Shown here piece after piece: positions 54,314-64,000 of a stretch of DNA of 64,000 bases. The DNA lies in contig JAFEKR010000033.1 in assembly GCA_019022495.1 (NCBI GenBank), forward strand, positions 372,001 through 436,000. Reading direction: 5' to 3'. Positions within the stretch are counted from its first letter, which is position 1. Every line of letters starts with the position of its first letter. Under the pieces are notes generated by a model. It saw nothing but the letters and a program-made list of their open reading frames with translations, did not search any database and had not been told where the DNA came from. Origin of the DNA: Epichloe hybrida (taxonomy: Eukaryota; Ascomycota; Sordariomycetes; Hypocreales; Clavicipitaceae). A program made the translations under genes and the position numbers.

Positions 54314-54692
54314 AAACGCGCATATCGCGGTTATTAAATGCGCAAATCGCGTTAGTCCCAAAACGCGAGAAGTACCTTTCCACCTAGTCCCCTGCTGAAT
54401 ATACTAGCTCTTCTTAGTGGTAAATACAAGCAGCTAACTATAACGCTTATAACACTTGTAATCTCTTCTATAGAATTCCTTCCTTGCTTTTTATTATTAA
54501 TAAGGCCTTCTTCCGTATAACGCAACGTAACAACGCAATGTAATGAGGCATATTGCACATATAGGCATCCAGGATTAATTAATAGCGAAAATTAATAGAC
54601 ACGAGCCACACTAAAATTAGGTGTGGAGACTGTCCTTCTAAATCAGGACTAACGCGATATGCGCAAATCAAAAAAAGGCGACATGCGCGTTT
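54314..54692. mobile_element. MITE-like element with about 46-base terminal inverted repeats
   Basis: The left end starts AAACGCGCATATCGC and runs on through GCGCAAATCGCGTTAGTCC. The right end is its inverse (GGACTAACGCGATATGCGC ... GCGACATGCGCGTTT). The inner 23 bases of the two ends match at about 20 positions, and the outer 10-15 bases match almost fully. The 379-base body has no coding capacity. No target duplication is clear at the borders. A part of the same left end, inverted, occurs at about 58137-58190, so the element is dispersed. Non-autonomous DNA transposon is the simplest reading. Confidence 0.65.
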
Positions 54693-55223
54693 CGCCGTTT
54701 AGTGACTCGATCCATCGAGGAGGAAGCAGGCTATTAACAACACATCTTTCTGTGGCTGAATGTGGCACTAATTGAGGTAAGAAAGTACCTTGTACTACAG
54801 GGATTCTACTATGACTTTGTAGTATCTCCTACTAGCGCAAAAAAGGCTGGCCGTCCTGCGGGAACTCTCCACCTGTAACAATAGTCCGTATTCACAATCA
54901 ACAGCGTCTACAAGTCTGCGGCTTGGATCATCAGGATCACGTCCCCAGTAGATTTAACGTACGGTCCGTAGCATTTACTCGTATTCTTTTTCTTTTTCTT
55001 TTGCGCACCAAGAGACGCTGGGGTCTGTACGGATTACAGCCATATCGATGAGCATGCCCTTTATCTCAAAACGGGATGTAAACGTCGTGAATTTCCTTCA
55101 GGTCGCTTTCTACGTCCGTAAATCGCCATTACATAAAGGACCTGCCGTAATGATTGTTCATGCTGGAAAATCACCCACCATCTCATCCCATTGCTCCAAC
55201 AATCTTCCCCATCTCGACCAACA
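54693..55223. other. Intergenic region
   Basis: Promoter side of the secreted protein gene, with a TTTTTC/TTTTCTT pyrimidine stretch near 54985-55005. No gene was recognised. Confidence 0.4.
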
Positions 55224-55820
55224 ATGTTGTTCACAGCTTTCGGACTCTCTCTCTCCGCCATCATGGCACTCACTCAGCCCGCCGCCTGCACCAAATGGTT
55301 GAGGGATGCGGATGAACTCAAATTTCATGTCCGCTCAACCAACCCCGCGACAAACAATCGCAGACTATCCTTGCGGCCAAGCCCAAAGGACAAGGCTCTT
55401 GGGTTCCCGGCCGGAACTTTCCACTACGTCGGCTTGGACGATACCAGCCCGCAGCTGGTTGCGCGCATGACGGGCGGAGCACTTTCCAGCACCACGGGCG
55501 AGACGATCAACCACGGCGGATGCATCAACTTTCAAAGAGGACTCGGAGACGGTCAGACGCTGCAGTTTTCGTTCTTCTTTGGGAACATTGCTCGATTCCC
55601 GCCTGCCGCTGATACGGACTGGACGCTGAAGCCGTCCTCCGGAGGTCTTGAACTGCACCACAATCAGCCAGCCGGGTCGAAGGGCGGGTTCGCATTGTGT
55701 AAAGCCAATTTCGACCTTGACTCTGGTCCACGGTACGACTTGACTTATTTTTGGTCCGATGGCAAACCCGCTAAGCTGGATGGATGCGAGCTCGTCACCA
55801 TTGTGAGCACTCAGGCCTAG
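55224..55820 (+). CDS. Small secreted protein of unknown function
   Basis: Single exon, 198 aa from MLFTAFGLSLSAIMALTQPAAC; the start is the Met that opens a signal peptide (about 20 residues). The mature part has a beta-rich pattern: KFHVRSTNPATNNRRLSLRPSP, an internal GGCINFQRGLGDGQTLQFSFFFG, and a C-terminal YDLTYFWSDGKPAKLDGCELVTIVSTQ. Few Cys remain, one pair being possible (in GGCINF and ALCKANF or DGCEL). Related small secreted proteins of about 200 aa are common in plant- and insect-associated Sordariomycetes. No enzymatic motif is seen; effector-type status is only a possibility. Confidence 0.7.
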   Translation: MLFTAFGLSLSAIMALTQPAACTKWLRDADELKFHVRSTNPATNNRRLSLRPSPKDKALGFPAGTFHYVGLDDTSPQLVARMTGGALSSTTGETINHGGCINFQRGLGDGQTLQFSFFFGNIARFPPAADTDWTLKPSSGGLELHHNQPAGSKGGFALCKANFDLDSGPRYDLTYFWSDGKPAKLDGCELVTIVSTQA

Positions 55821-56473
55821 AAAGAAGGGGTAGGAAAATGACTGGTCAAGTTCGATCTTTTGGGTCAAATGGACAGCACCGCACCATCATATCGTATCAT
55901 TAAACAGCTGGTCGTTTTACTGGCTATTGGGTTACTTTCAGTAGATTGGATTAGTCATCCTAGAAGTTTTCTCAAGCCTCTTCAATTCAAGTTGTCATGC
56001 GAGTGACTACCTGCGTCATGTATACTGCTTACATCTCATAGCGCCTTGATTCCCGTGACTGAGAATTAGTGATTCGACAAACGTATCTCTTCTCGGATTT
56101 TGTCCACTGTCGTAGCAGAATAATTAAGCCCGAGTACTCGTAGATAGACATGGACTCAATTATTCAAGTCATGTGGTTAATCTCTCAGCGTTGTGTTTCC
56201 TGAAGTCGTAGCTAATCCTAAATACGACTGAGAACACAGGACGAACAGTTCTGTGAAAAAAAAAAAAAAAAAAAAAAAAACCTCCGGATTATATTAATTT
56301 AAAAGAAAAGTCCTCACGTTAAGTTTCTCAGAAATCCAGTGTCATTCCAAAACTTACCTGATCAACGACTTCAAGCTAACCAATGTCGATCACCAAGTCA
56401 ATTGTGATTGGTATAAAAGCTGCGTTCTTCTTGTTCTTCTTTTTTTTTTTTTCAATAACGATCGCAGCGGAAC
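55821..56473. other. Intergenic region
   Basis: An A-run of about 27 lies near 56255-56281. GTATAAAAGC at about 56411 is a good TATA box, followed by a TTCTTCTTGTTCTTC leader, about 60 bases upstream of the next ATG. Confidence 0.5.
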
Positions 56474-56692
56474 ATGCAGTCAGGGACTTTTTTTTGCACC
56501 AAGTCCACAGTCGGAGGCGTCATCATAGGTAGTGTTCTCCTATTTCTAGCTACGGTCAACGTTGCACAAGTAGCTGTCAATTTGACAGCACAAGGCATGA
56601 CTCACAAAGAAAGCCCCCGTCGTCTGAGTTCTGCCAATGGACGCAGTACTCCGTACAAACTTGCTAGTCAACGCAGTGACCCACGATTCTAA
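56474..56692 (+). CDS. Possible 72-residue single-TM mini-protein
   Basis: It starts about 60 bases after a TATAAAA box and a pyrimidine leader, so the promoter looks real. The protein has one hydrophobic segment (VGGVIIGSVLLFLATVNVAQVAV, about residues 13-35) after a short Cys-containing start, then a hydrophilic Ser/Arg-rich tail. It resembles no family I know. It could be a first exon only. Confidence 0.3.
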   Translation: MQSGTFFCTKSTVGGVIIGSVLLFLATVNVAQVAVNLTAQGMTHKESPRRLSSANGRSTPYKLASQRSDPRF

Positions 56693-59172
56693 TGCAGCCA
56701 CATCTCGCATCCCCTGGCATTGAAAAATAGACGTGATACTGCAAGGCTGCACTTAGTAGTACAAGGCAGCCTTGTGCATCTTGGGTGAATTTCTTCCTTC
56801 TTTCATATTACCAACATTATCAAATTCATCGAATTCATGAATAACACAAGGATCATTATTAATATCAGCCCTAAAGCCACCTCAGCTTTGTCATCTATGC
56901 CGCTATGCAGGAGGAATGAGCACTGCTATAACTATGAGTGCAATTCACGTGTGGGTGTGTGGCGAGTAATAGCCTTTCCAACCAAAATAAACGAGTATTG
57001 CCCGTCGTCTCAATTGCGACGCGGCATACCCCTTGCCGCACACTATCCTGCATGCTAAATCCCTTGGCGATGGTGACATTTGTGAACCCAGCGAGCATTA
57101 TGCGGACGGGAATAAACTCCTCCTCAAGGTGTCCTCCTCAACTTTATTTCCAACAATAGCGGGGCCCTGCGCATCAAGACTTTACTTTGAACATCTCACA
57201 TGATACCTACATGCATGGCAATGGGCGAGACCAATGCTATTCTTGAACACACAAAATGAAAACCTCAACAGCGCAAGCTTCTGGGCCAATCTGATGATCA
57301 GTAGTAAAATCTAATCCTGCGTAATGGCGTGGCGTGCATCCAGGCTCTTACGACGAAGCAACTGCAAGGCTAAGTTTGTTAGAGCGTGACTCATCTGCAT
57401 CCCGGAGACTACAATGTACATGCAATTCTCCACTCTGTGGCGTACGAGCTTAAAAAATCAAAAAATCAAACAAGAGCTTGAAAAGGCTTTCATATGCATT
57501 GGCACGCTGTCTGGTCCCTCTGATCCCTGCTATAAAATGCCCCCCTTTGTTCCTCTTTTCCCTCCCATTAGCATCGACACCTTTCTCTTCCACAGCATCC
57601 CTTATCTTCTTTGCAATAGCTGTTTAATCTCCCACTGCACAATAACTTCATGTCAGTAAACCTCTTTCCATTAACCACAATCTGGGCACCCACTCTGGTC
57701 TGCTGAGCGTTGCTCCTCTGCCCGCGCGATCTCCTTAAGCGTCAGTGATAAGCGGCTATGGAAGGGTTCCTCCCACGTCGTTCGTGGAAGAAAAGAAAAG
57801 AAAAGAAAGCAAAACCAAACATGAGAAGGACGCGAATTTATTCAATCAGAAAGCACCCGAACACACCGACGAGCGTGAACAACCTCGCACTCGCACTTAT
57901 GTAGAACTCAGGAGAACCGCGCAGACCTTGGCTACCGGCACTGGTGTAGATAGTCGAGGCTACTACTACTAAGCTCCAAATAAGCAACATCTGTCACTTG
58001 GGCTGCCATGAAAATACAATGAATGCTTGAAGCTGTGGGAACTGTGAGACGGTGTGGGTAGTAATAGTCATGTCTATTTAGCTATTTGGACCATCTATAC
58101 AGCACATAAAAGAGAGCTAGTATATTTGGGGGGGAATTAGGTGGAAAGGTACTTTCTCCGTTTTAGGAATAACGCGGTATGCATTTTTGAGGGAGACATG
58201 TATTACTCCGTACTACCCCTATCTAACGCCCCTAGCATTCGGCTGCTTGTTTGGCATGTTGACCTCAAACTTTCTGGGGAGCGGAGCTGCTGATGTGATG
58301 CAGTGTATTACTGTAAACAGCTTAAATAATTGAGTCTCACAGCGATAGCCAGGCAAAATGGCACCACAAAAGTGAGTCCAAAAGTGCCTCAAGCATTGTC
58401 AAGCACCCTTGAGCCTAACCACAGCAATGGACACACGTCGAATTACCATGCTCACCAAGTCACCACTTGCATCTGTTCTCACAAGATATCATTAGCGCTG
58501 AGGCCTGTCTGCTGACAAGTTTTCCGCGGCATGAGCAAGAACTGTGTGCTGCAAAGTCTTTAGCACGGGCGAGCGGGTTCAGTATCGCGCGAAATTCGTG
58601 GATTTAGATGCGTTACAGTATATATATTGGCGCTTCATGTAACGCTCCAAGCAACTATATTGACAGCTAGCCTGACGAATGCTCGAGTCATTCTATAGTG
58701 AAGCGGGAAGAAATGAAGACCGGGCCGGGAGAGATGCGACGCGTCTTAAATGTCCGAGTGGGTACCGAGGCTGGTCTCGTTACTCTTCGAATAACCTCTT
58801 GTGGCCAGCATGATCAAACCCGACTGCATCAGGCAACAATGAGGCTCTCTCGGAATGTTACAATGGCGTACTACGCACTATCGCCTCGAAAATGTATATA
58901 CCTATCATGTTATCGTCCTGCATACGTGTGTGATCAGGGCATTATCAGACTCACTTTTGGTATTTCTTGTACAACAACGTAGCTCGTGATGCCTCTGGCC
59001 GAACCATTCCATCATTTTGTGGTTGGCATAAAAAGAGCGTGGGATCTGCGCAATCATAACCTATATATAAAGGGCGAAACATGTAGATGATCGTGTTGAG
59101 GTTCTCTGTTGGCTGGGAGCTGACAATGGTGCACATGGATATCGTCTTGAAACTCTGCCTGACCTCTCCGCT
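56693..59172. other. Gene-poor region
   Basis: About 2.5 kb. A TATAAAATG sequence near 57531 is followed by a pyrimidine-rich leader, but the ATG at 57652 opens only 18 codons. A partial MITE copy lies at about 58137-58190 and a TTACTCCGTACTAC motif near 58204. No gene was recognised. Confidence 0.45.
58137..58190. repeat. Partial second copy of the 54.3 kb inverted-repeat element
   Basis: TTAGGTGGAAAGGTACTTTC and the following AACGCGGTATGCATTT match the inverse of the left end of the element at 54314..54692, with scattered differences. The rest of the element is absent or decayed. Confidence 0.6.
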
Positions 59173-60117
59173 CTATTCGACTCCTGAAGAATTTGCTTGT
59201 TTCGCGTTCAGTTCTTTGTACATTGGGTCCAGTACCACAAACAGGGAATTTGCAAGTCGTCTAAATTCCGGTTGTAGATCGGCTCTGCAGGACATGAAAC
59301 GATCCTCATGCCAAAGTCGTCTCTGACTCTTCAGAACTTGCAACGAGAACTTGCCAGATCCTACCAAGAACTGTTTGAAATTGTGTTGGCATGCTGACGC
59401 AGGGGTTCTAGCAAACTCCTGACAGGTCGGATCTGTACACCTTGGGAGTGGTGGAAATGGGAATTGGGTCATCGAGGCCTTGTCGTAAAAGGCACTGTCG
59501 CACTCCTGTTCCCACTTCGTGTACCTTTCTCTGGCTTCTATTTGCCTTTGTTCTTCATCTCTTTTCAGTTGGTTCTCCCGAGCCTGTCGTTCTCGGGCTT
59601 GGCGTAATTTAGCATCAGCTTCCGCGGCCCGCCTCGCATGGCCTTCACGTATCATCGTCGCTTGTCGCTCTCCCTCCTCAGCTTGTCGTATTTCCTCAAG
59701 TCTTCTTTTTCGTTTCTCGGCGTAAATATGCAACAGCTTGCGCATACCCCAATATCCGACGTACACAGTAATTTGGACGCCGATAAAAATTGCGAAAGCA
59801 ATGCTGCACCACTTAAGAATTCGAAGGGCTATCAGTAGAATGAAATGCCATAGAGCGGCTAGCGCTTGGTGAATTCGAAGGGCTATCAGTTGAAGGAAAT
59901 GCAATAGAGCGGCTATCGCTTGGTGAAATCGGCAAACTATCCATCGGAGGCATTCCTTTGAATATCGAAAAATCAAATTGACAGCGTTTCGAAATAGGCT
60001 TTTCCAACCCTGCGAGACGTACTCGGTGCGCGAGGTCGTTATTCCATGAGCAGTCGCATTTAAGGTATCTCTTTGAATGAAATTCATCTCGACTAGCTTT
60101 TGCTCAGGGCTAGGCAT
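59173..60117 (-). CDS. Membrane/coiled-coil protein with J-like C-terminal module
   Basis: Single exon, 314 aa. Residues 55-105 hold a duplicated hydrophobic segment (RFHQAIAALLHFLQLIALRI and RIHQALAALWHFILLIALRI), then a TM segment (CSIAFAIFIGVQITVYVGYWG). A long charged coiled coil rich in E, R, K and A covers about residues 130-210. The C-terminal 110 residues (FPFPPLPRCTDPTCQEFARTPASACQHNFKQFL...LKSQRRLWHEDRF) resemble a Sordariomycete family whose end looks like a J-domain helix pair with a WHPDKF loop; here the HPD is HED. Function unknown. The start gives an N-terminus without a signal peptide. Confidence 0.6.
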   Translation of the reverse strand: MPSPEQKLVEMNFIQRDTLNATAHGITTSRTEYVSQGWKSLFRNAVNLIFRYSKECLRWIVCRFHQAIAALLHFLQLIALRIHQALAALWHFILLIALRILKWCSIAFAIFIGVQITVYVGYWGMRKLLHIYAEKRKRRLEEIRQAEEGERQATMIREGHARRAAEADAKLRQARERQARENQLKRDEEQRQIEARERYTKWEQECDSAFYDKASMTQFPFPPLPRCTDPTCQEFARTPASACQHNFKQFLVGSGKFSLQVLKSQRRLWHEDRFMSCRADLQPEFRRLANSLFVVLDPMYKELNAKQANSSGVE

Positions 60118-60721
60118 TCAATAGTAGCTTCCAAACCTAGGCTTGGAATTCGACGTATCCCCACTCTCACCCGCTGCGAGTTTCGCGTGATCCGTGATCC
60201 GTTATTACTTCCTTTTCTTGTGGGACCTCCTAGGTTGCATAAACTAGGTTTGCATACTTTCACTGCTTAGAGGCATAAGGAGCGTGTCGCAAGCGACACG
60301 CTTAATTACTTGACGAGGATAGAGGATGAATATTAAGACACTAGGGCATTGCCTACTTTAACAGTAATGCTCTTTGTGACGAGTTGTCCACACCGTACTT
60401 CTGGCTTATAAGTTATAGTCACGTTGATGATTTGAGGAAAGCGGGGCCACGCTCTTTTGAAGAAAGATGTCCAGCCTTATGGCGTTACGAATCATGGATG
60501 GATCGCTGCCACAATGTCGGAGAATGCCAAATTGGGTTGCTTGTCCTTCAGACTGGTATGGAGCCTCTGGAGTCTGGTGGCTGCTCCGCTAAATTGGCGT
60601 CATTTTTTGAGGCCTGTCACAACGCAGCAGCTAGAAAGAGCCAGCAGCGTGGCACCCCAGATCTTACTCGGCAGATCAATGCGGGCCCCAATTTTAGTGT
60701 ACTTTTTATCTTTGGTGAAAT
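60118..60721. other. Region just upstream of the copia LTR
   Basis: A 122-codon plus-strand frame (60384..60752) runs into the LTR and ends there, so it is not counted as a gene. No other feature was recognised. The bases before 60722 do not match a target duplication that could be checked, because the other end of the element is outside the window. Confidence 0.5.
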
Positions 60722-60980
60722 TGTTGCCCGATGGCGGATACAGCGTCTATGACAAATAAATCTGCACCCATAACCATATCGGGGGAGCTAAAGATACACG
60801 TTGCTAAACGCGATAATTTATAATAAAAGTATATAATCTATAATATAATAGCTTTCTCTATAAAAGAGAAGCTTTTATCCTTCTATTTATATAATAGAAA
60901 ATAGCTTTAATCTAATCCTTTTCTAACCTTCTTTATCCTACTAGGGGATATCTTTTAAGTCACATGCCTAGCGCATAATA
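60722..60980 (+). mobile_element. 5' LTR of a Ty1/copia retrotransposon
   Basis: Direct repeat of the solo LTR at 38064..38326: same TGTTGCCCGATGGCGG start and same CTAGGGGATATCTTTT block near the end. Most differences are C-to-T or G-to-A. Directly after it comes a primer-binding-like sequence. Confidence 0.85.
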
Positions 60981-60993
60981 GTTATAAGCCTAG
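60980..60993 (+). promoter_or_regulatory. Retrotransposon primer-binding site (half-tRNA type)
   Basis: AGTTATAAGCCTAG abuts the LTR. It equals the complement of the initiator tRNA-Met anticodon region, apart from three G-to-A or C-to-T changes, as RIP would make. Copia-type elements are known to prime from this internal tRNA fragment. Confidence 0.7.
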
Positions 60994-63900
60994 AAGGTAC
61001 ATGCCTATAACTTCCACTAAGTCCCTTATGTATAAGATATGTGTGTGCACTATGCCTTACTTACTAATAATGCTTATAATAGATATAATAACCTCTTATT
61101 ACTTAAGTCTTAAGACTAATATTAAGCTAGTCTTATCTAATAAATAGGAAGAGTAATATAAAGCATTAAAGCAAGCTACCTAAAGCTAAGAGATTTAGGA
61201 AAGGGTTAATCCCTAGCTCTTAGAGCTTAACTCTAACTATCTAGAAGAGCCCTTTACTATTATGCTAGAGTTATATAAAGCTCTTATTATAAAGAACTAA
61301 GGAAGTAATACTATAAAGCTTACTTTCTAAGAGGCTTTTTCCTTCTTATCTTATAAGTTTATATCTAAGTACTAAGTATATAAAGTAATAAAGTCCTAAG
61401 AAAGGACTATTAGAACTTAGATTATAAGCACTATTAATCCTAATACTTATACTATAGTAATTAATAAGATTAAAGAAAGTAATATAAATAATAAAAAGCT
61501 TACTCTTTACTAAATCTCTATTAAGCTTAAAAAGAGGGTTTCTCCTAGGTAAGTAATTATTAAATTAGAGGTATTAGCTAAGTATATAGCTTATCTTACT
61601 AATACTAAATACGCTAATATTTAATTTAAGCATTAGATTAAGTAATAAGGGAAGCTATACTAAAAAGTATTAATATATAAGATTAATAAGGTTTAGGGTT
61701 CTAATATAATTTATAACTTTATTATAGCTATTAGTGTGTGCTTTAACCTTAAATAAGCAAAAACTAAGATTACTTAACTAGTATAGACTTCTAATTCTCT
61801 TCCTAAAGAAGTAACCCTTTAAGGCATTACCTTTAAGTACACTAGATATTATAGGGTAACTTAAGCTATAAGCTTTACCTCTAGAAAAGGAAGCTATATA
61901 ATAACTCTTAGGGATTGCTTAAACTAAGAAAAAGAGAAACTATAAGGCTAAAAGAATAATAGCTTAAAGAAGTGCCCTTACTATATAGGAAAAGCACTAA
62001 CTATATACTTTTAGTCTCCTTAAGTATGCTATAGCTTATACTATATAGTAACTAGTAAAAAGGTTCTAGGGTTTAAGCTCTTTATAAAGGTTAACTATAA
62101 AAAGGTTAAGGAATACTATAAAAGCACTAAATAAAAGAACCTATACTTTAAGGTTATAAAGGATAGGTAAATAGTAAAAGGTATTAAGGATTATAAAGGA
62201 GAAAAGTTACCTAGTGCTATTATAGTAGTAATTATTAACCTAAAGATTCTTAAGAGTATTTCTCTAGCTTAGGGAAGCTATATAACGCTTAAGAATATAA
62301 AATATACACTCTCTAAGAGCACTCTCTTTAATAACTATAGTGCTTTATATATTATAAATAATATTAGTTACTTTAAACTAGGAACCTTTAAGGAAATATT
62401 TTATAATTACCTTAAAGTAAGAATAACCTTATTCTAGATTACTAAAAGAGGTACTTATATAATTAAGAATATTTTTAATAGGCTAAAGGGAAACCTTATA
62501 AAAAGCCTTACTTTATAGAATATTATACTTATTCCTAGGTTTTATATAAATATTATATTAGAGAGCTTTCTTTAAAAGAAAGGCATTTAGTATTATAAAG
62601 TAAACTACTCTTTACGTATTAAACCCTTTTATAAGAGCTTATTATTAGTAAAGCTTTAGAGAAAGCATAATATTATGTTCCTTTAATATAAGCCTCTTTT
62701 TTCTTATAAGAGTCCTAACTAAGTAGTAAATTTATTTACACTACTAGTAATATTCTTAATAATTAATTTAAAAGCATATAATAATATACTATACTTATAA
62801 TATAGTTACCTAAGTAAAGATCCATGCCCTATATATGCAAACCCTAAAGAACTTTAGTATTTATATTCTAGGCACCTTAGTAAGGATACTTTAGCTAAGA
62901 GTTATACTTATATAAGGGGAGTGTGATTATATAAAACTAAGTAAAGAGACTATAAGATATATTCTCTAGTTTATGCTTACTAAGTTATTTTAAGAAAACC
63001 ACTAGAATATATATTACTAAGGCTATTTTAGAGAATCTATTAGGATCTTTAAGACTATAAGCCTAGTTATAATAGTATAAACTAGCTAATGGTTTTAAAA
63101 GACAAGTTCTTAGGTAAAATTTATATTTATACATTACCTAATAAATCATAGGTAATAGTATTTAATGTGTTAATCTATATTAAATAATAGATTATAAGGC
63201 AATTTGGATTATTAATTATAAAGATTAGGCAAGATTATAAAGGAGCTATTATTAGTTAATTTAGTAATATAATCTTTTAGACATAAGCACGCTTAGAAGG
63301 TATTAATCTTAAGCTTACGCCCTTATACACTTATAAACCTAATAGAGTTATAAAGAGGGTAAGGTAAATAATTATATTATAATTAAATATAATGCTTATA
63401 GGTATATAGCTTTTACTAAACTTATAGTTAGAGAGCATATAAGTAGTAGTGTACTTATATAATATAAGTCCTATTTAATAATCTAGGTAAAAAACACTAT
63501 TAGAAACCCTAGAAATCTAGTTCTAAGATAATGCTTAACTTCTAATTAAGGAGACTATAGCTAACTTAAGGCTAGATTAGAGCGGATTATATGTATATAG
63601 CTACCGCGCTTATTCTCTTTAAAGGGATTATAAGGCTAATAAATATAGATGGTTTTACAAGACTAATCCTAGGGGTTATATTAAATATCTTATTAGGTAC
63701 TCTGCCTCTAATATATATTATATCTAGATTCTAAGACTAGGAAAGGTTATAATAATAAGGAACGTTATATTTAATAAGTTAATTTTTTATAATCTAATAA
63801 AGGAGAGCATAATAGAGCTATTAATTAATAAGCTTAAGGCATATTTCTAATCCCTTAAAATTAACACTAAATTAGATAAAGAATTAAATCTTTTCCTTAT

Positions 63901-64000
63901 ACTAACTTTAGTTAAACTATAATAAGATTAGACTAAGAGTTTAAACTTAGGGGTAAAAGCTTTATAGATATCTTAATAAAAGGAAAGAGAAGCTATATAC

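Larger units (their letters stand above)
60722..64000 (+). mobile_element. RIP-degraded Ty1/copia retrotransposon, cut by the window end
   Basis: After the LTR the sequence is AT-rich with stops in all frames, but decayed motifs remain in copia order on the plus strand: a zinc-knuckle-like stretch from about 61973 (KCPYYIGK), an aspartic-protease-like site near 62329-62375, a GAG-pre-integrase-like segment near 62862-62921 (HLSKDTLAKS), an integrase-core-like region about 63120-63480, and a post-integrase segment about 63611-63780 (GYIKYLIRYSASNIYYI). Integrase before reverse transcriptase is the copia order; RT would lie beyond the window. The changes are transitions of the RIP type. The element is dead and is given as a description only. 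Confidence 0.82.

Noticed and set aside
60384..60752. 122-codon plus frame ending inside the LTR
   Set aside because: Its last codons are LTR sequence (as in the frame ending at 38101). It has no domain and no promoter signals.
1..64000. CRISPR arrays, operons, Shine-Dalgarno sites, riboswitches
   Set aside because: The window is eukaryotic nuclear DNA. The tandem arrays present are coding repeats or minisatellites without spacer structure.

Overview
The window is nuclear DNA of a filamentous ascomycete, most likely order Hypocreales. The evidence is short introns of about 54-100 bases with GT...AG ends and CTAAC/CTGAC branch sites, long T, A and C homopolymer runs, gene families typical of moulds (HsbA, 2EXR, Sulfotransfer_4, TRAPPII Trs130), an alpha-type mating pheromone precursor with WC...CW decapeptides, and AT-rich repeats carrying C-to-T and G-to-A changes as expected of repeat-induced point mutation (RIP). 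No operons exist; each gene is a separate unit.

0-15.5 kb: a trehalose synthase complex subunit of the Tps3/TslA type, a class IV (branched-chain) aminotransferase, a secreted HsbA-like protein, an NTF2/SnoaL-like protein, a tiny three-exon conserved protein, a frameshifted 2EXR gene, a large-subunit catalase with a DJ-1-like tail, and a small conserved protein.

15.5-30 kb: gene-poor DNA holding an alpha-pheromone precursor, a PI-specific phospholipase C and a short coiled-coil (SCOC) homologue. A 4.4 kb gene-free stretch carries a cluster of an ACTCCGTA motif that recurs between genes across the window.

30-44 kb: TRAPPII subunit Trs130 and methylthioribose-1-phosphate isomerase share a divergent promoter. 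They are followed by an M20 metallopeptidase whose upstream region was hit by a copia LTR (now a solo LTR with a 5-bp target duplication), an AT-rich island, a Sulfotransfer_4 gene, an intron-containing tRNA-like gene, and an Asn/Gly-rich protein built on two tandem arrays.

44-54 kb: a divergent Ctr copper transporter / ferric-type metalloreductase pair with a yeast-type copper-response sequence between them (metal reduction plus uptake), a BTB protein, a small mitochondrial-type protein, a decayed beta-lactamase-like fragment, and an APH-like phosphotransferase.

54-64 kb: a MITE-like inverted-repeat element with a second partial copy nearby, a small secreted protein, a possible one-TM mini-protein, and a membrane/coiled-coil protein ending in a J-like module. 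The last 3.3 kb is a RIP-degraded Ty1/copia retrotransposon running off the window end; its 5' LTR matches the solo LTR at 38 kb.

No clear multi-gene novel system was found. The best leads are the mixed-peptide pheromone precursor, the tandem-repeat orphan protein, and the copia/solo-LTR and MITE elements. Exon boundaries, domains and homologies come from reading alone; no database search was run.
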